From DAIPKP01 sp964545875 (lineage in GTDB: Bacteria > Synergistota > Synergistia > Synergistales > Aminiphilaceae), in assembly GCA_964545875.1 (NCBI GenBank), contig CAZJHH010000008.1, positions 1 to 64,000 on the forward strand: a stretch of DNA of 64,000 nucleotides, written 5' to 3'. The notes beneath the pieces are model-generated. The model had not been told where the DNA came from. It worked only from the letters and a program-made list of their open reading frames with translations, and did not search any database. The position numbers were made by a program, and so were the translations under genes. How positions within the stretch are numbered: the stretch's first letter is position 1; each line of letters begins with the position of its first letter. Below, in pieces: positions 16,973-25,283 of the stretch.

Positions 16973-16999
16973 TTCTAAAAGCTGAAGGGAGGTGGGGTT

Positions 17000-17401
17000 G
17001 TGCGCGGAGATTTTACCTGGAAGGTTATGACCAAGGACGTGGAAGGTCTCGCCCGGCGTTTTGAATCCGTGGCGGAAAACATGTCCAACGGAAATACTCC
17101 TCGTTATGCCCGAAAGCAAACATCCTTTGAAGACGAACTTCGGGAGCTTGTGGACGGTCCCAGCAAGCTACCTCTTGCGGTGACTCATAAAGATCATATC
17201 CCCCTGCGGCCTCTCAAGGTTTCGGATGTGGAACCCGAAACGTTACGCCTCTACGACGAGGTCTATCGCCTCGATGGAAATAACGTGGATCCCGAGCGTG
17301 AAGAGGCTCTTATGGCTCAGACCCGAATGACCTATCAGGCCATGAACAGCCTTCTGGCCAAAAAGGCGGGAGTTTACAAGACCGTTATCGGAGGAAGATA
17401 A
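17000..17401 (+). CDS. flgB: Flagellar proximal rod protein FlgB
   Basis: A 133-residue rod protein. It has the family N-terminal helix with SVAENMSNGNTPRYARK, a variant of the usual ANNIANxxTPGYK motif, and the C-terminal coil ALMAQTRMTYQAMNSLL needed for rod assembly. GTG start at 17000 with a GGGAGGTGG ribosome-binding site. The stop overlaps the flgC start by one base. It is the first gene of the flagellar cluster. Confidence 0.93.
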   Translation: MRGDFTWKVMTKDVEGLARRFESVAENMSNGNTPRYARKQTSFEDELRELVDGPSKLPLAVTHKDHIPLRPLKVSDVEPETLRLYDEVYRLDGNNVDPEREEALMAQTRMTYQAMNSLLAKKAGVYKTVIGGR

Positions 17402-17820
17402 TGCGCGTTTTTCACTCTATGAACGTAGCCGGAAGTTCTCTCACCGCTCATCGCCTTTGGATGGACGTGATTTCCGAGAATCTTGCAAATGTTAACACCA
17501 CCCGTTCTGCCGACGGGGGGCCTTATCAGCGGCGCGTGCCGGTATTCGCGGAGCGCCTTGCCCGGGAGCTCGATCCTCATTCCGCTTCGGGAGGGGTCAA
17601 GGTTACCGCCATACAGAGAGATCCTCTGCCTCCCCGGCTGGAGTACATGCCGGAACATCCCGATGCGAACGAAGAAGGGTATGTGGCCTATCCCAACGTG
17701 AATGTGGTTCGGGAAATGGCGGACATGATGGTAGCCAGCAGGGCCTACGAAGCCAATCTTTCCGTGGTGAGCTCCGTGGAGGGAATGTGGAATAGTGCCT
17801 TAGAGGTGTTGCGGGGATAG
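17401..17820 (+). CDS. flgC: Flagellar proximal rod protein FlgC
   Basis: A 139-residue rod protein of the FlgB/C/F/G family. The N-terminal motif SENLANVNTTRSADGGPYQRR and the C-terminal motif VNVVREMADMMVASRAYEANL are both present and length is typical. The start shares a base with the flgB stop. A terminator follows, so flgB-flgC may form their own transcript. Confidence 0.95.
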   Translation: MRVFHSMNVAGSSLTAHRLWMDVISENLANVNTTRSADGGPYQRRVPVFAERLARELDPHSASGGVKVTAIQRDPLPPRLEYMPEHPDANEEGYVAYPNVNVVREMADMMVASRAYEANLSVVSSVEGMWNSALEVLRG

Positions 17821-17881
17821 AAAGTTCGTCAAAACATGGTTATTAAGTCCCTTTTCGAAGAGGATGTATTACGGGAGAATG

Positions 17882-17909
17882 AGTGCGGGGATATTTCCCG
17901 CACTTTTTT
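17882..17909 (+). terminator. Intrinsic terminator between flgC and fliE
   Basis: An 8-bp perfect stem (AGTGCGGG/CCCGCACT) with a 7-base loop ends in six T's, 61 bases after the flgC stop. It is unusual inside a cluster that is one operon in Bacillus. Confidence 0.85.
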
Positions 17910-17983
17910 CATTTCTTTCTTTTTTTTTACACTTGGTGCAGGCAAATAAGAGCAAATTGTAACAATGCTCTCGTTTCATGGGG

Positions 17984-17989
17984 TATAAT
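17984..17989 (+). promoter_or_regulatory. -10 box of a probable fliE promoter
   Basis: A perfect TATAAT lies 80 bases before fliE, downstream of the flgC terminator. The best -35 candidate at 17 bases is AACAAT; TTGTAA is 21 bases away. The leader to the fliE start is about 75 bases, with GGGAGG at 18056-18061. Confidence 0.45.
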
Positions 17990-18068
17990 CAGACATCTTT
18001 ATGTGGTAACGTAAGGAAAACAGATCTCCACATTCCGGGACACGTTATTTTTTAAGGGAGGCCTTTTC

Positions 18069-18389
18069 GTGAGTCAGAATATACAAATTGATTTAAACCA
18101 GCGAACCATGCCTTTTATGCAAGATCGGGTGACGGGAGCTTCTTCCGTGGAAGGGCTTCCCGGAGAGGTTCCCTCCTTTGACGCCCTTCTTCAAGAAAAT
18201 CTTGTTAAAGTGAACTCTCTCCAGAAGGTGGCAGATCGCGAAACCCAGCGACTTGCCCTCGGAGATGTGGAAGATATTTCCCAGGTGGTGACGGCGGTTT
18301 CTCAGGCGGAACTCGCTCTTAAGCTGGTAGTGGAGATTCGCAACAAGCTCGTGGATGCCTATCAGGAACTCTCTCGGATTTCCGTATAG
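18069..18389 (+). CDS. fliE: Flagellar MS-ring/rod junction protein FliE
   Basis: A 106-residue protein. The C-terminal FliE helix pair is clear: SFDALLQENLVKVNSLQKVAD, then DVEDISQVVTAVSQAELALKL and VEIRNKLVDAYQELSRI. FliE joins the MS ring to the proximal rod. GTG start with a GGGAGG site. It is the first gene after an internal terminator and promoter, followed by fliF. Confidence 0.94.
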   Translation: MSQNIQIDLNQRTMPFMQDRVTGASSVEGLPGEVPSFDALLQENLVKVNSLQKVADRETQRLALGDVEDISQVVTAVSQAELALKLVVEIRNKLVDAYQELSRISV

Positions 18390-18418
18390 CATCCATGAAA
18401 GACGAAAGATGACGTTTC

Positions 18419-19978
18419 ATGGATAAGCTAAAGGAGATCCTCGGGAAAATCCGCTCCTTTCTAGGAGGGCTTGCGCTGTGGCAGAAACTCTCGCTTCTCG
18501 GAGCGGGAGCTTTGGTGCTTGGGGCGCTCTTTCTAGTGGTTTTCTGGGCGGGGCGTACCACCTACGAGCCCCTCTTTGCGGGGCTCGACGTGGAGGATCA
18601 GGCTTCCATCGTAACAATTCTGAAGGATGAAAAAATTCCCTATCGCCTTGATCCCGCTGCGAATGCCATCCTCGTTCCCCGGGAAACAGTGTACGAAACC
18701 CGGCTTGCCCTTGCAAAAGACGGGCTTCCCCGGGGAGGAAACGTGGGGTACGAGCTTTTCGATGATTCCAAGATGGGAATGAGCGACTTTCAGCAGAAGA
18801 TCGCCTATCTCCGTGCCCTGGAGGGAGAGCTTTCCCGAACGGTTCAAGAGATTGACGCCGTGGAATATGCCAAGGTCAACATCGTCATTCCCGAGCAACG
18901 TCTCTTTTTGGAGCAGCAGCAGCCCTCCACCGCATCGGTTTTGGTGCGTCTTACCCCGGGAAAAACCGTGGGCCCCGAGCAGGTGAAGTCCATTGTGCAT
19001 TTGGTGGCCCGAAGCGTGGAGGGGCTTACCATGGATAACGTTACCGTGGTGGATACCTCGGGGACCGTGCTTTCGGATATGATCGGGGATGAAAACTTCA
19101 TCTACGGTGCCGGAGCGGACGGGCGTGGAGTCTCCTCGGTGCAGCGAGAACTGGAGCGGCAGCAGGAAGCGGAGTTCGAACGCAAAGTCCGGATTATGCT
19201 GGAGCGGGTTTTCGGGCCCGGAAAAGCGGTGGTTCGGGTTCGGGTAGAGCTTGATTTCGACAAGCGCCGGAGCAGCGTCAAGGAATATATCCCTACCGAG
19301 ACGGGAAAAGGAATTGTCCGAAGCCAGCAGAACATGGAAGAACTCTACGAAGGCCCCGGAGGATATCCCGGAGCTCCTCCCGGAACTACCACGAACATTC
19401 CGGGGTATGTGGTGCCCCCGGGAGGTCAGGGAGATAGCGAATACAGCAAAACCGAGACGGTAACGAACTATGACATCACCACTCGAGAAGAGGAACAGGT
19501 GGATACTCCCGGAGGAGTGCGTCGGGTGAGCGCCTCGGTGCTGGTGGATGCGGAGCTCGAAGGCCTTGAGCTCGAAGGACTTCGAGATGCGGTTTCCGCA
19601 GCCATAGGGTTGAATCCCGCCAGAGGAGACAAGCTGGTAATCCATCCTATCCGATTCTCCACCACCTTCATGGATGCCATGCTCGCCCAGCTTCAGGCGG
19701 AACGGCGGCAGCAGCTTATCGTGATCCTTGTCATCTCCGCTTTGGCCCTTTTGGCGGCAGTGCTCGCAGCCATTTGGTGGCTCCGGCGCCGTCGGCGCCT
19801 CCAGGCTCTGGCGGGGTCCGAAGAGGCACCGCTTCCTTCGCTCCAGGATCTCATGGAAAATCCCGAACTTCTCGGGGAGAACGAGATCGTGGTGTTGGAA
19901 GAGCAGTTGAAGGCCTACGCCATGAGGCATCCCGAGGAAGTTGCCCTGCTCATCAACAATTGGCTTGACGAGGAATAA
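18419..19978 (+). CDS. fliF: Flagellar MS-ring protein FliF
   Basis: A 519-residue MS-ring protein. It has a transmembrane segment at about residues 20-45, a periplasmic secretin-like/ring-building region (ARVNIVIPEQRLF-type segment at residues 140-160, LTPGKTVGPEQVKSIVHLVA) and a second transmembrane segment at about residues 432-456. The cytoplasmic C-terminal tail (NPELLGENEIVVLEEQLKAY...NWLDEE) binds FliG. fliG follows after 12 bases. Confidence 0.96.
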   Translation: MDKLKEILGKIRSFLGGLALWQKLSLLGAGALVLGALFLVVFWAGRTTYEPLFAGLDVEDQASIVTILKDEKIPYRLDPAANAILVPRETVYETRLALAKDGLPRGGNVGYELFDDSKMGMSDFQQKIAYLRALEGELSRTVQEIDAVEYAKVNIVIPEQRLFLEQQQPSTASVLVRLTPGKTVGPEQVKSIVHLVARSVEGLTMDNVTVVDTSGTVLSDMIGDENFIYGAGADGRGVSSVQRELERQQEAEFERKVRIMLERVFGPGKAVVRVRVELDFDKRRSSVKEYIPTETGKGIVRSQQNMEELYEGPGGYPGAPPGTTTNIPGYVVPPGGQGDSEYSKTETVTNYDITTREEEQVDTPGGVRRVSASVLVDAELEGLELEGLRDAVSAAIGLNPARGDKLVIHPIRFSTTFMDAMLAQLQAERRQQLIVILVISALALLAAVLAAIWWLRRRRRLQALAGSEEAPLPSLQDLMENPELLGENEIVVLEEQLKAYAMRHPEEVALLINNWLDEE

Positions 19979-19990
19979 GGAGGTTGCCCC

Positions 19991-21010
19991 ATGGCTAAAT
20001 CCGGAGGCAGAAAAGACCTTGACGGGCGTACCAAGGCGGCTATTCTTCTCGTGGCCCTTGGACCGGATGTCTCTTCCGGAGTCTATAAACATCTCGAAGA
20101 GAGTGTTATCGAACTTCTCACCCTGGAGATTGCAAATCTTCGCAAGATAGATTCCGAAACCAAGGCGGCGGTTCTGAAAGAGGCCCAGGAAATTTTGATG
20201 GCCAAGGAGTTTCTCACCCAGGGAGGAGTGGATTACGCCCGGACTCTCCTGGAGAGCGCCCTCGGCCCCGAGCGGGCCCAGGAGATCCTGCGGCGCATCA
20301 CCGCAAGTCTCCAGGTGCGTCCCTTCGACTTTATGCGGCATACCGATGCCTCCCAGCTTTTGAGCTTTATCCAGGGAGAACATCCTCAGACCATAGCCCT
20401 TATCCTCTCGTACCTTTCGCCGGAGCAGGCGGCGGCGATAATGGGTGGTCTGGGGGCCAACGTGCAGTGGGAAGTGGTGCGGCGTATCGCCACCATGGAT
20501 CGGGTAACCCCCGAGGTACTTCGGGAGGTGGAACGGGTGCTCGAACGAAAACTCAGCAGCGTTCTCGGCCAGGATTTCACTGCCGCCGGTGGCATTGATG
20601 CGGTGGTGGAAATCATCAACCGGGTGGATCGTGGAACCGAGCGAAATATCATGGAATCCTTGGAAGAAAAAGATCCGGATCTCGCCGAAGAGATCAAGCG
20701 GCGTCTCTTCGTTTTCGAGGACATCATGAGCCTGGACGACCGCTCCCTCCAGAGAGTACTCCGGGAGGTGGACGTGAAGGATCTTTCTCTGGCTCTCAAA
20801 GGCGCTACCGAGGATCTTCGTCAAAAGTTCTTCCGGAACATGTCTCGCCGGGCGGCGGAAATGCTGGAGGAAGATATGCAGTTCATGGGCCCCGTTCGAG
20901 TGCGGGACGTGGAAGAATGCCAGCAGAAAATCGTCAGTGTGGTGCGGCAGCTCGAGGATGCGGGAGAAATCATTATAGCCAGGGGCGGAGAGGAAGAGTT
21001 GGTTGTCTGA
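19991..21010 (+). CDS. fliG: Flagellar motor switch protein FliG
   Basis: A 339-residue rotor protein. The N-terminal domain (KAAILLVALGPDVSSGVYKHL) binds FliF. The middle domain carries the EHPQT motif (FIQGEHPQTIALILSYL) for FliM contact. The C-terminal torque helix shows MSLDDRSLQRVLREVD and the charged KFFRNMSRRAAEMLEED. Length is standard. The stop overlaps the fliH TTG start by 8 bases. Confidence 0.97.
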   Translation: MAKSGGRKDLDGRTKAAILLVALGPDVSSGVYKHLEESVIELLTLEIANLRKIDSETKAAVLKEAQEILMAKEFLTQGGVDYARTLLESALGPERAQEILRRITASLQVRPFDFMRHTDASQLLSFIQGEHPQTIALILSYLSPEQAAAIMGGLGANVQWEVVRRIATMDRVTPEVLREVERVLERKLSSVLGQDFTAAGGIDAVVEIINRVDRGTERNIMESLEEKDPDLAEEIKRRLFVFEDIMSLDDRSLQRVLREVDVKDLSLALKGATEDLRQKFFRNMSRRAAEMLEEDMQFMGPVRVRDVEECQQKIVSVVRQLEDAGEIIIARGGEEELVV

Positions 21011-21923
21011 CCTGGAGCGTCGGAGGCGCCTCTACCGGGCGGTTCGTCTGATTCCCGGAGCGGTCTCCATTCCCGTGCATGAAAAGGGAGAATCCCGCAA
21101 CTCCCCGGAAACTACCGAAACTCCCTTGACAAGGGATTCCTCCCCGGAAAAGGAAGAGGCTTCTCTTTCCGAAACGGAAATCACCGAACTTCGGCAGCAG
21201 AAAGAGGAGCTCGAAGCAACGGCACGGGATCTCGCCGCCCGGGCGGAATCCTCCTCTCGCCGGGTGCTTGATGTGGAAGAAATGATGCGCACCCGGGAAG
21301 AGGAGTTTCAGCGCAAGGAGAAAACTCTTCATCAGGATTTGGAACGAAAGCTGGAAGAAGAGCGCGCCACCGCGCGAAGCGAGGGGCTCGAAGAGGGGCG
21401 TAGAAAAGGATACGAAGAAGGTCGCCAGAAAGCCATCGAGGAAGCTAAAAAGCTTTATGCGGAACGTTTTGATTCCCTGGTGAATCTTCTTGAAGGCGCC
21501 TATACGAAAATAGAGGAACAGCTGGAAGTTCTGGCGGAGGGTAATCAGCACCGCCTTATCCGCATGTGGGAAACCGTGCTGGGCAACCTGCTCCGCCGGG
21601 AGGTCCGTCTCAATGAGGCCACCGCCATGGAAATCCTTCGCTCGGTGTTGCAGCGCCTTACGGATCGGGATCGTATCGTGGTCTATCTGCATCCTGCGGA
21701 TCTTGATATGGTCACCAACCGGCAAGAGGAGTTTGCGGAGATTCTTCGGGGCATCCAGCACGTGGAATTTTTGCAGGATCTCCAGGTAGACCGGGGGAGT
21801 TGTCTTGTGGAGAGCAGCATGGGCATCTATGATGCCCGGTGGCGAACCCAGCTGGAACAGGTGGCTGAAGAGGTAAACCAGGTACTTCTCGAAGAGGGAG
21901 CCCAGGATGAAAGGGGCGAATAA
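21003..21923 (+). CDS. fliH: Flagellar export ATPase regulator FliH
   Basis: A 306-residue FliH. The first 75 residues are poorly conserved; residues 60-160 form a long charged coiled coil; the C-terminal FliH/HrpE domain (LGNLLRREVRLNEATAMEILRSVLQRL, then VYLHPADLDMV) is clear. FliH dimers bind and restrain FliI and tether it to the export gate. TTG start overlapping fliG, and the end overlaps fliI by 17 bases, so the three are probably translationally coupled. Confidence 0.92.
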   Translation: MSDLERRRRLYRAVRLIPGAVSIPVHEKGESRNSPETTETPLTRDSSPEKEEASLSETEITELRQQKEELEATARDLAARAESSSRRVLDVEEMMRTREEEFQRKEKTLHQDLERKLEEERATARSEGLEEGRRKGYEEGRQKAIEEAKKLYAERFDSLVNLLEGAYTKIEEQLEVLAEGNQHRLIRMWETVLGNLLRREVRLNEATAMEILRSVLQRLTDRDRIVVYLHPADLDMVTNRQEEFAEILRGIQHVEFLQDLQVDRGSCLVESSMGIYDARWRTQLEQVAEEVNQVLLEEGAQDERGE

Positions 21924-23241
21924 ACCCGCAGATTTCCTGGAGGTTCTCGAAGGACGGCTTCGGGATTTTGACGGTGTCCGCATCAACGGCAAGGTCTCCA
22001 AAGTGGTGGGGCTGGTGGTGGAGTCCCGGGGGCCGGATGTGCAGGTGGGGGATCTCTGCGAAATCCGTTATCGCCGGAAAAACAAGGTTCTCCGGGCGGA
22101 AGTGGTGGGCTTTCGGGATGACCGGGTGCTTCTCATGCCCCTGGGAGATCTTCAGGAAATAGGCCCGGGATGCGATGTGGTGGCCATGGGCAAACCCCTG
22201 GGAGTTCACGTGGGGCCCGCTCTCCTCGGAAGAGTGGTGGACGGCATCGGAAGGCCCATGGACGGAGGCGGACCGGCAGCGACCACTGCCTATTACCCTC
22301 TTTACGCGGCACCTCCTCACCCTCTTCGCCGAAAACTCATACGCACTCCCCTTTCGGTAGGAGTGAAATCCCTGGATGGTCTTCTTACTCTGGGGCAGGG
22401 GCAGAGGGTGGGAATCTTCTCCGGTTCCGGCGTGGGAAAGAGCACCCTTCTTGGCATGATGGCCCGGAATACCGTGGCGGATATCAACGTCATCGCTCTC
22501 ATCGGAGAACGGGGCCGGGAAGTCCGGGAGTTTGTGGACCGGGATCTCGGAGAGGAAGGGCTCAAACGATCCGTGGTGGTGGTGGCCACATCGGATCAGC
22601 CTCCCCTGGTGCGACTCAAGGCATCGCTTACTGCCACGGCCATTGCGGAATACTTTCGTGATCAGGGGGCGGCGGTGCTTCTCATGATGGATTCAGTCAC
22701 CCGCATAGCCCTTGCTCAAAGGGATGTGGGGCTGGCGGTAGGAGAGCCTCCCGTCACTCGCGGATACACTCCCTCGGTCTTCGCCTTTCTTCCGCGTCTT
22801 CTGGAGCGTTCCGGAGCGGGGGAGTCCGGAAGCATCACCGGACTCTACACGGTGCTCGTGGAGGGAGACGATATGAACGAGCCCGTGGCGGACGCGGTAC
22901 GGGGAATTTTGGACGGCCATGTGGTGCTTTCCCGGGATTTGGCAGCCCGGAATCACTATCCCGCAGTGGATGTGCTCCGGAGTATCAGCCGGGTCATGCC
23001 TTTTATCGCCGAGGAATCTCAAGTGGAAGCGGCTCGGAAGGTTCGGGAAGTCCTCTCGATCTATGAGGATGCCCGGGATCTTGTCAATATCGGGGCGTAC
23101 AAAGAGGGATCCAATCCCAGGATCGACTGGGCTCTCCGGTGGGTGGAGCCGGTGAACGCCTTTTTACGCCAGGGTATCGCCGAGCATATCCCTTTTGAAG
23201 AAACCCTTTCACTTCTTCACGATCTCATCACTGAAGAATAG
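21907..23241 (+). CDS. fliI: Flagellum-specific export ATPase FliI
   Basis: A 444-residue F1-beta-like ATPase that drives unfolding and entry of flagellar export substrates. Walker A is GIFSGSGVGKSTLL, Walker B is AAVLLMMDSVTR, and the type-III ATPase signature GEPPVTRGYTPSVF is present. The N-terminal barrel and C-terminal helical domain are complete. The start overlaps fliH; fliJ follows 18 bases later. Confidence 0.97.
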   Translation: MKGANKPADFLEVLEGRLRDFDGVRINGKVSKVVGLVVESRGPDVQVGDLCEIRYRRKNKVLRAEVVGFRDDRVLLMPLGDLQEIGPGCDVVAMGKPLGVHVGPALLGRVVDGIGRPMDGGGPAATTAYYPLYAAPPHPLRRKLIRTPLSVGVKSLDGLLTLGQGQRVGIFSGSGVGKSTLLGMMARNTVADINVIALIGERGREVREFVDRDLGEEGLKRSVVVVATSDQPPLVRLKASLTATAIAEYFRDQGAAVLLMMDSVTRIALAQRDVGLAVGEPPVTRGYTPSVFAFLPRLLERSGAGESGSITGLYTVLVEGDDMNEPVADAVRGILDGHVVLSRDLAARNHYPAVDVLRSISRVMPFIAEESQVEAARKVREVLSIYEDARDLVNIGAYKEGSNPRIDWALRWVEPVNAFLRQGIAEHIPFEETLSLLHDLITEE

Positions 23242-23259
23242 TACTGGAGGAGAGGGAAA

Positions 23260-23721
23260 ATGAACGCCATCGTACGATATCAACGTATTCTCCGTACTAG
23301 GGAACAGCAGCGCGAGGTGGTGCAGAAAGAGCTTGCGGCCTGCCTCGAATCGGAACAGCAGGTAAAGGGCACCCTTCTCGATTTGGAGGAGGAGCACCTT
23401 TCAGCCCTGGAGCGTTTCGAAGAGACCTCGGGACAGGGCCTTTCCGTGCAGGAGCTCTGGATGAGCCGCCAAATGGTGCAGGTTCTGGAGGGAAAAATAG
23501 AAAGCTCCGAGGAAGAACTTGAGCGGCTTCGGGAGGATATAGAAAAAACCCAGTCCCGCCTTTTCGAGTGTCACAAGGAAGTTCGGGTTATGGAGACCTA
23601 CATGGGAAAACTTCAAGATCGGGAAAAATCGCTTCGCGAAGCGGTGGAACAGCGGGAGCTCGATGATTTCGGAGGCAGTGCCTTTCTGAGGAGAAATCGT
23701 GATGAAACCCAATCTATCTAA
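23260..23721 (+). CDS. fliJ: Flagellar export chaperone-like protein FliJ
   Basis: A 153-residue, almost entirely coiled-coil protein with the FliJ start pattern (RYQRILRTREQQREVVQKELA) and a strongly charged helical hairpin. FliJ acts as the gamma-like stalk in the FliI hexamer and links to FlhA. Position directly after fliI supports the call, since FliJ sequence is weakly conserved. The end overlaps the next gene by 20 bases. Confidence 0.85.
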   Translation: MNAIVRYQRILRTREQQREVVQKELAACLESEQQVKGTLLDLEEEHLSALERFEETSGQGLSVQELWMSRQMVQVLEGKIESSEEELERLREDIEKTQSRLFECHKEVRVMETYMGKLQDREKSLREAVEQRELDDFGGSAFLRRNRDETQSI

Positions 23722-24352
23722 CCTTTCCAAGGCCCTGGCGCGCATCGAAGAAATTCAGGGGCGTTTCGCCTCTCCCCGGATTCAGGAAAAGGAAGTTTCC
23801 TCCAAGGGTTTTGCCCGGGAACTTGCTTCCGCGCTGAATACCGCCTCATCTTCGGCATCTCGGGAACCCGAGAAAGACGTACTTCTCTCCCCGGGGCTCG
23901 AGGAGCAGCTTCGATCTTTACAGAACAAGAAAGATCGTGTTCCCCGGACAGGATCTTCTTCCTGGGAACAGGAAATTCTCGAAGCCTCCCGGGAATCCGG
24001 GCTTCCTCCGGAGCTTCTCCGGGCTATGATGCAGGTGGAGTCCGGAGGAAATCCCCAGGCGGTATCTCCCAAGGGTGCCATGGGGCTTATGCAGCTCATG
24101 CCCGGTACCGCCCGGCTCATGGGCGTTGGAGATCCCTATGACCCCGGAGAAAACCTTCGGGGAGGCGCCGCTTACATGGCCCGGATGATGAAAAAATACG
24201 GAGATCAGAAGGAGCTTGCCCTGGCGGCATACAACGCCGGCCCCGGCAGAGTGGACGCCTGCGGAGGCATACCTCCTTTTCCAGAAACTCAGAACTATGT
24301 TAAAAAAGTACTCTCTCTCTACGAGGATTTCCTGACGGAAGAAGGGCGGTGA
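23702..24352 (+). CDS. Lytic transglycosylase (SLT domain) of the flagellar operon
   Basis: A 216-residue protein. The first 85 residues are low-complexity and Ser/Glu-rich. Residues 88-212 form an SLT-type transglycosylase domain with catalytic Glu113 (MMQVESGGNPQAVS), GAMGLMQLMPGTA and the AAYNAGPG motif. It probably opens peptidoglycan for rod passage, a role FlgJ plays in proteobacteria. It lacks an obvious signal peptide, so export through the flagellar gate is possible. ATG 23702 is preferred over the overlapping GTG 23699 because TGAGGAG lies 8 bases upstream. Confidence 0.88.
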   Translation: MKPNLSNLSKALARIEEIQGRFASPRIQEKEVSSKGFARELASALNTASSSASREPEKDVLLSPGLEEQLRSLQNKKDRVPRTGSSSWEQEILEASRESGLPPELLRAMMQVESGGNPQAVSPKGAMGLMQLMPGTARLMGVGDPYDPGENLRGGAAYMARMMKKYGDQKELALAAYNAGPGRVDACGGIPPFPETQNYVKKVLSLYEDFLTEEGR

Positions 24353-24358
24353 TCTTCT

Positions 24359-25033
24359 ATGCCCATGCTGGACGATGATCTTTACGAACAAGAGCAGGTA
24401 AAAAAACAGGAAGACCAACCCAGGAAAAAGAAAAAGGGAGGGGGCAAAAAGAAGCTCTTTTTTCTCTTCCTTCTTCTGCTCGCGGGAATTTTTGCAGGCC
24501 TGCATTTTACGGGAGCTTGGGATGCCCGGCCTCTTCTCTACCGCACGATTCCCTCTCTTCCCCTGATAGGCCCCCGGCTTGGAGAGTGGTTAAAGGTTCC
24601 CGAAGAATATTCGCTCACCGTGGAAGAACGGCGGGAGCTGGATCTCGACAAGCGTCAGGAGATTCTGCAGGAGTGGGAGCGGGAGCTTCAGGATAAAGAA
24701 AGCCTTCTCGACACTCTTTCGAAGGATCTTGGAGGCCGTGAATCTCTCGTGGAGGCCCGGGAGCGGCGCTTGGCCGCATCTCTGGCGGAGCAGGAACAGG
24801 AACCTCCCCAGGATCTCTCTCAGGAAAACATAAAAAAGCTTCTCCGGGTTTATGGCGAAATGTCTTCCCGGAACGCTGCGGAAATTATGCAGAATCTCTC
24901 GGTGGAGCTGGCGGTAACCCTCCTTTCTCAGATGCCCCAGGATCAAGCTGCGGCAATTCTCGGAAAGATGGAGGCTCCCCGGGCGGCATATCTTACCAAG
25001 GAACTCGCAAATCGGGCGCTTCCTCAGCAGTAG
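24359..25033 (+). CDS. MotE/YlxF-like stator-associated protein
   Basis: A 224-residue protein at the ylxF position of the Bacillus fla/che operon. A Lys-rich cytoplasmic segment precedes one transmembrane helix (residues 33-50). After it come a charged coiled coil (about residues 85-145) and a C-terminal MgtE-N-like helical repeat (SSRNAAEIMQNLSVELAVTLLSQMPQDQAAAILGKM, positions about 168-203). Known MotE-type proteins are chaperones or scaffolds for MotAB. The function here is inferred from position and layout. The last codons lie inside a terminator hairpin. Confidence 0.75.
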   Translation: MPMLDDDLYEQEQVKKQEDQPRKKKKGGGKKKLFFLFLLLLAGIFAGLHFTGAWDARPLLYRTIPSLPLIGPRLGEWLKVPEEYSLTVEERRELDLDKRQEILQEWERELQDKESLLDTLSKDLGGRESLVEARERRLAASLAEQEQEPPQDLSQENIKKLLRVYGEMSSRNAAEIMQNLSVELAVTLLSQMPQDQAAAILGKMEAPRAAYLTKELANRALPQQ

Positions 25034-25047
25034 GAAGCGCTTTTTTT
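25016..25047 (+). terminator. Intrinsic terminator overlapping the end of the MotE-like gene
   Basis: A 9-bp perfect stem (GCGCTTCCT/AGGAAGCGC) with a 7-base loop is followed by seven T's. The 5' arm and loop are coding and the stop codon is at the loop/3'-arm boundary. It ends the fliE-to-MotE block. Confidence 0.88.
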
Positions 25048-25145
25048 CGTTCCCCTTTTCCCGACATCCTTTCTTTTCCATCCCATGAAGTACCGCAGTA
25101 ACGGAAACCGGGAGAGGCAACACGCCGAAAAGCCCGATTTTTCCA

Positions 25146-25172
25146 TAAAGTTATGGGGCATTGTGCCGATAC
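25146..25172 (+). promoter_or_regulatory. Sigma-D (sigma-28) promoter upstream of the hook genes
   Basis: TAAA (25146-25149), exactly 15 bases, then GCCGATAC (25165-25172) matches the sigma-28 consensus TAAAGTTT-N11-GCCGATAA at nearly every position (the -35 reads TAAAGTTA). It directly follows a terminator and precedes the first hook-protein gene by 111 bases. This is the best sigma-D site seen in the window. Confidence 0.8.
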
Positions 25173-25181
25173 TTACGTAAG

Positions 25182-25201
25182 AAAAGGCACGATGCCTTTT
25201 T
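25182..25201 (+). other. Small leader hairpin with T-tract just after the sigma-D promoter
   Basis: AAAAGGCA/TGCCTTTT form an 8-bp stem with a 3-base loop, ending in a run of five T's. It would start within about 5 bases of the transcription start. It could be a weak terminator or attenuator, or a 5' RNA-stabilising hairpin. Confidence 0.45.
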
Positions 25202-25283
25202 CTTTATGTTCCGCCAGGGACCGGTGGGCAGGATTGCAAGGGAATGCACATCCAAACCAGAAAACGAGAAGGAGGGGCCTCCC

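Noticed and set aside
18533..20824. 763-codon minus-strand open frame opposite fliF and fliG
   Set aside because: Its His/Gly/Leu-rich composition mirrors the complement of fliF and fliG, and no family features are seen.
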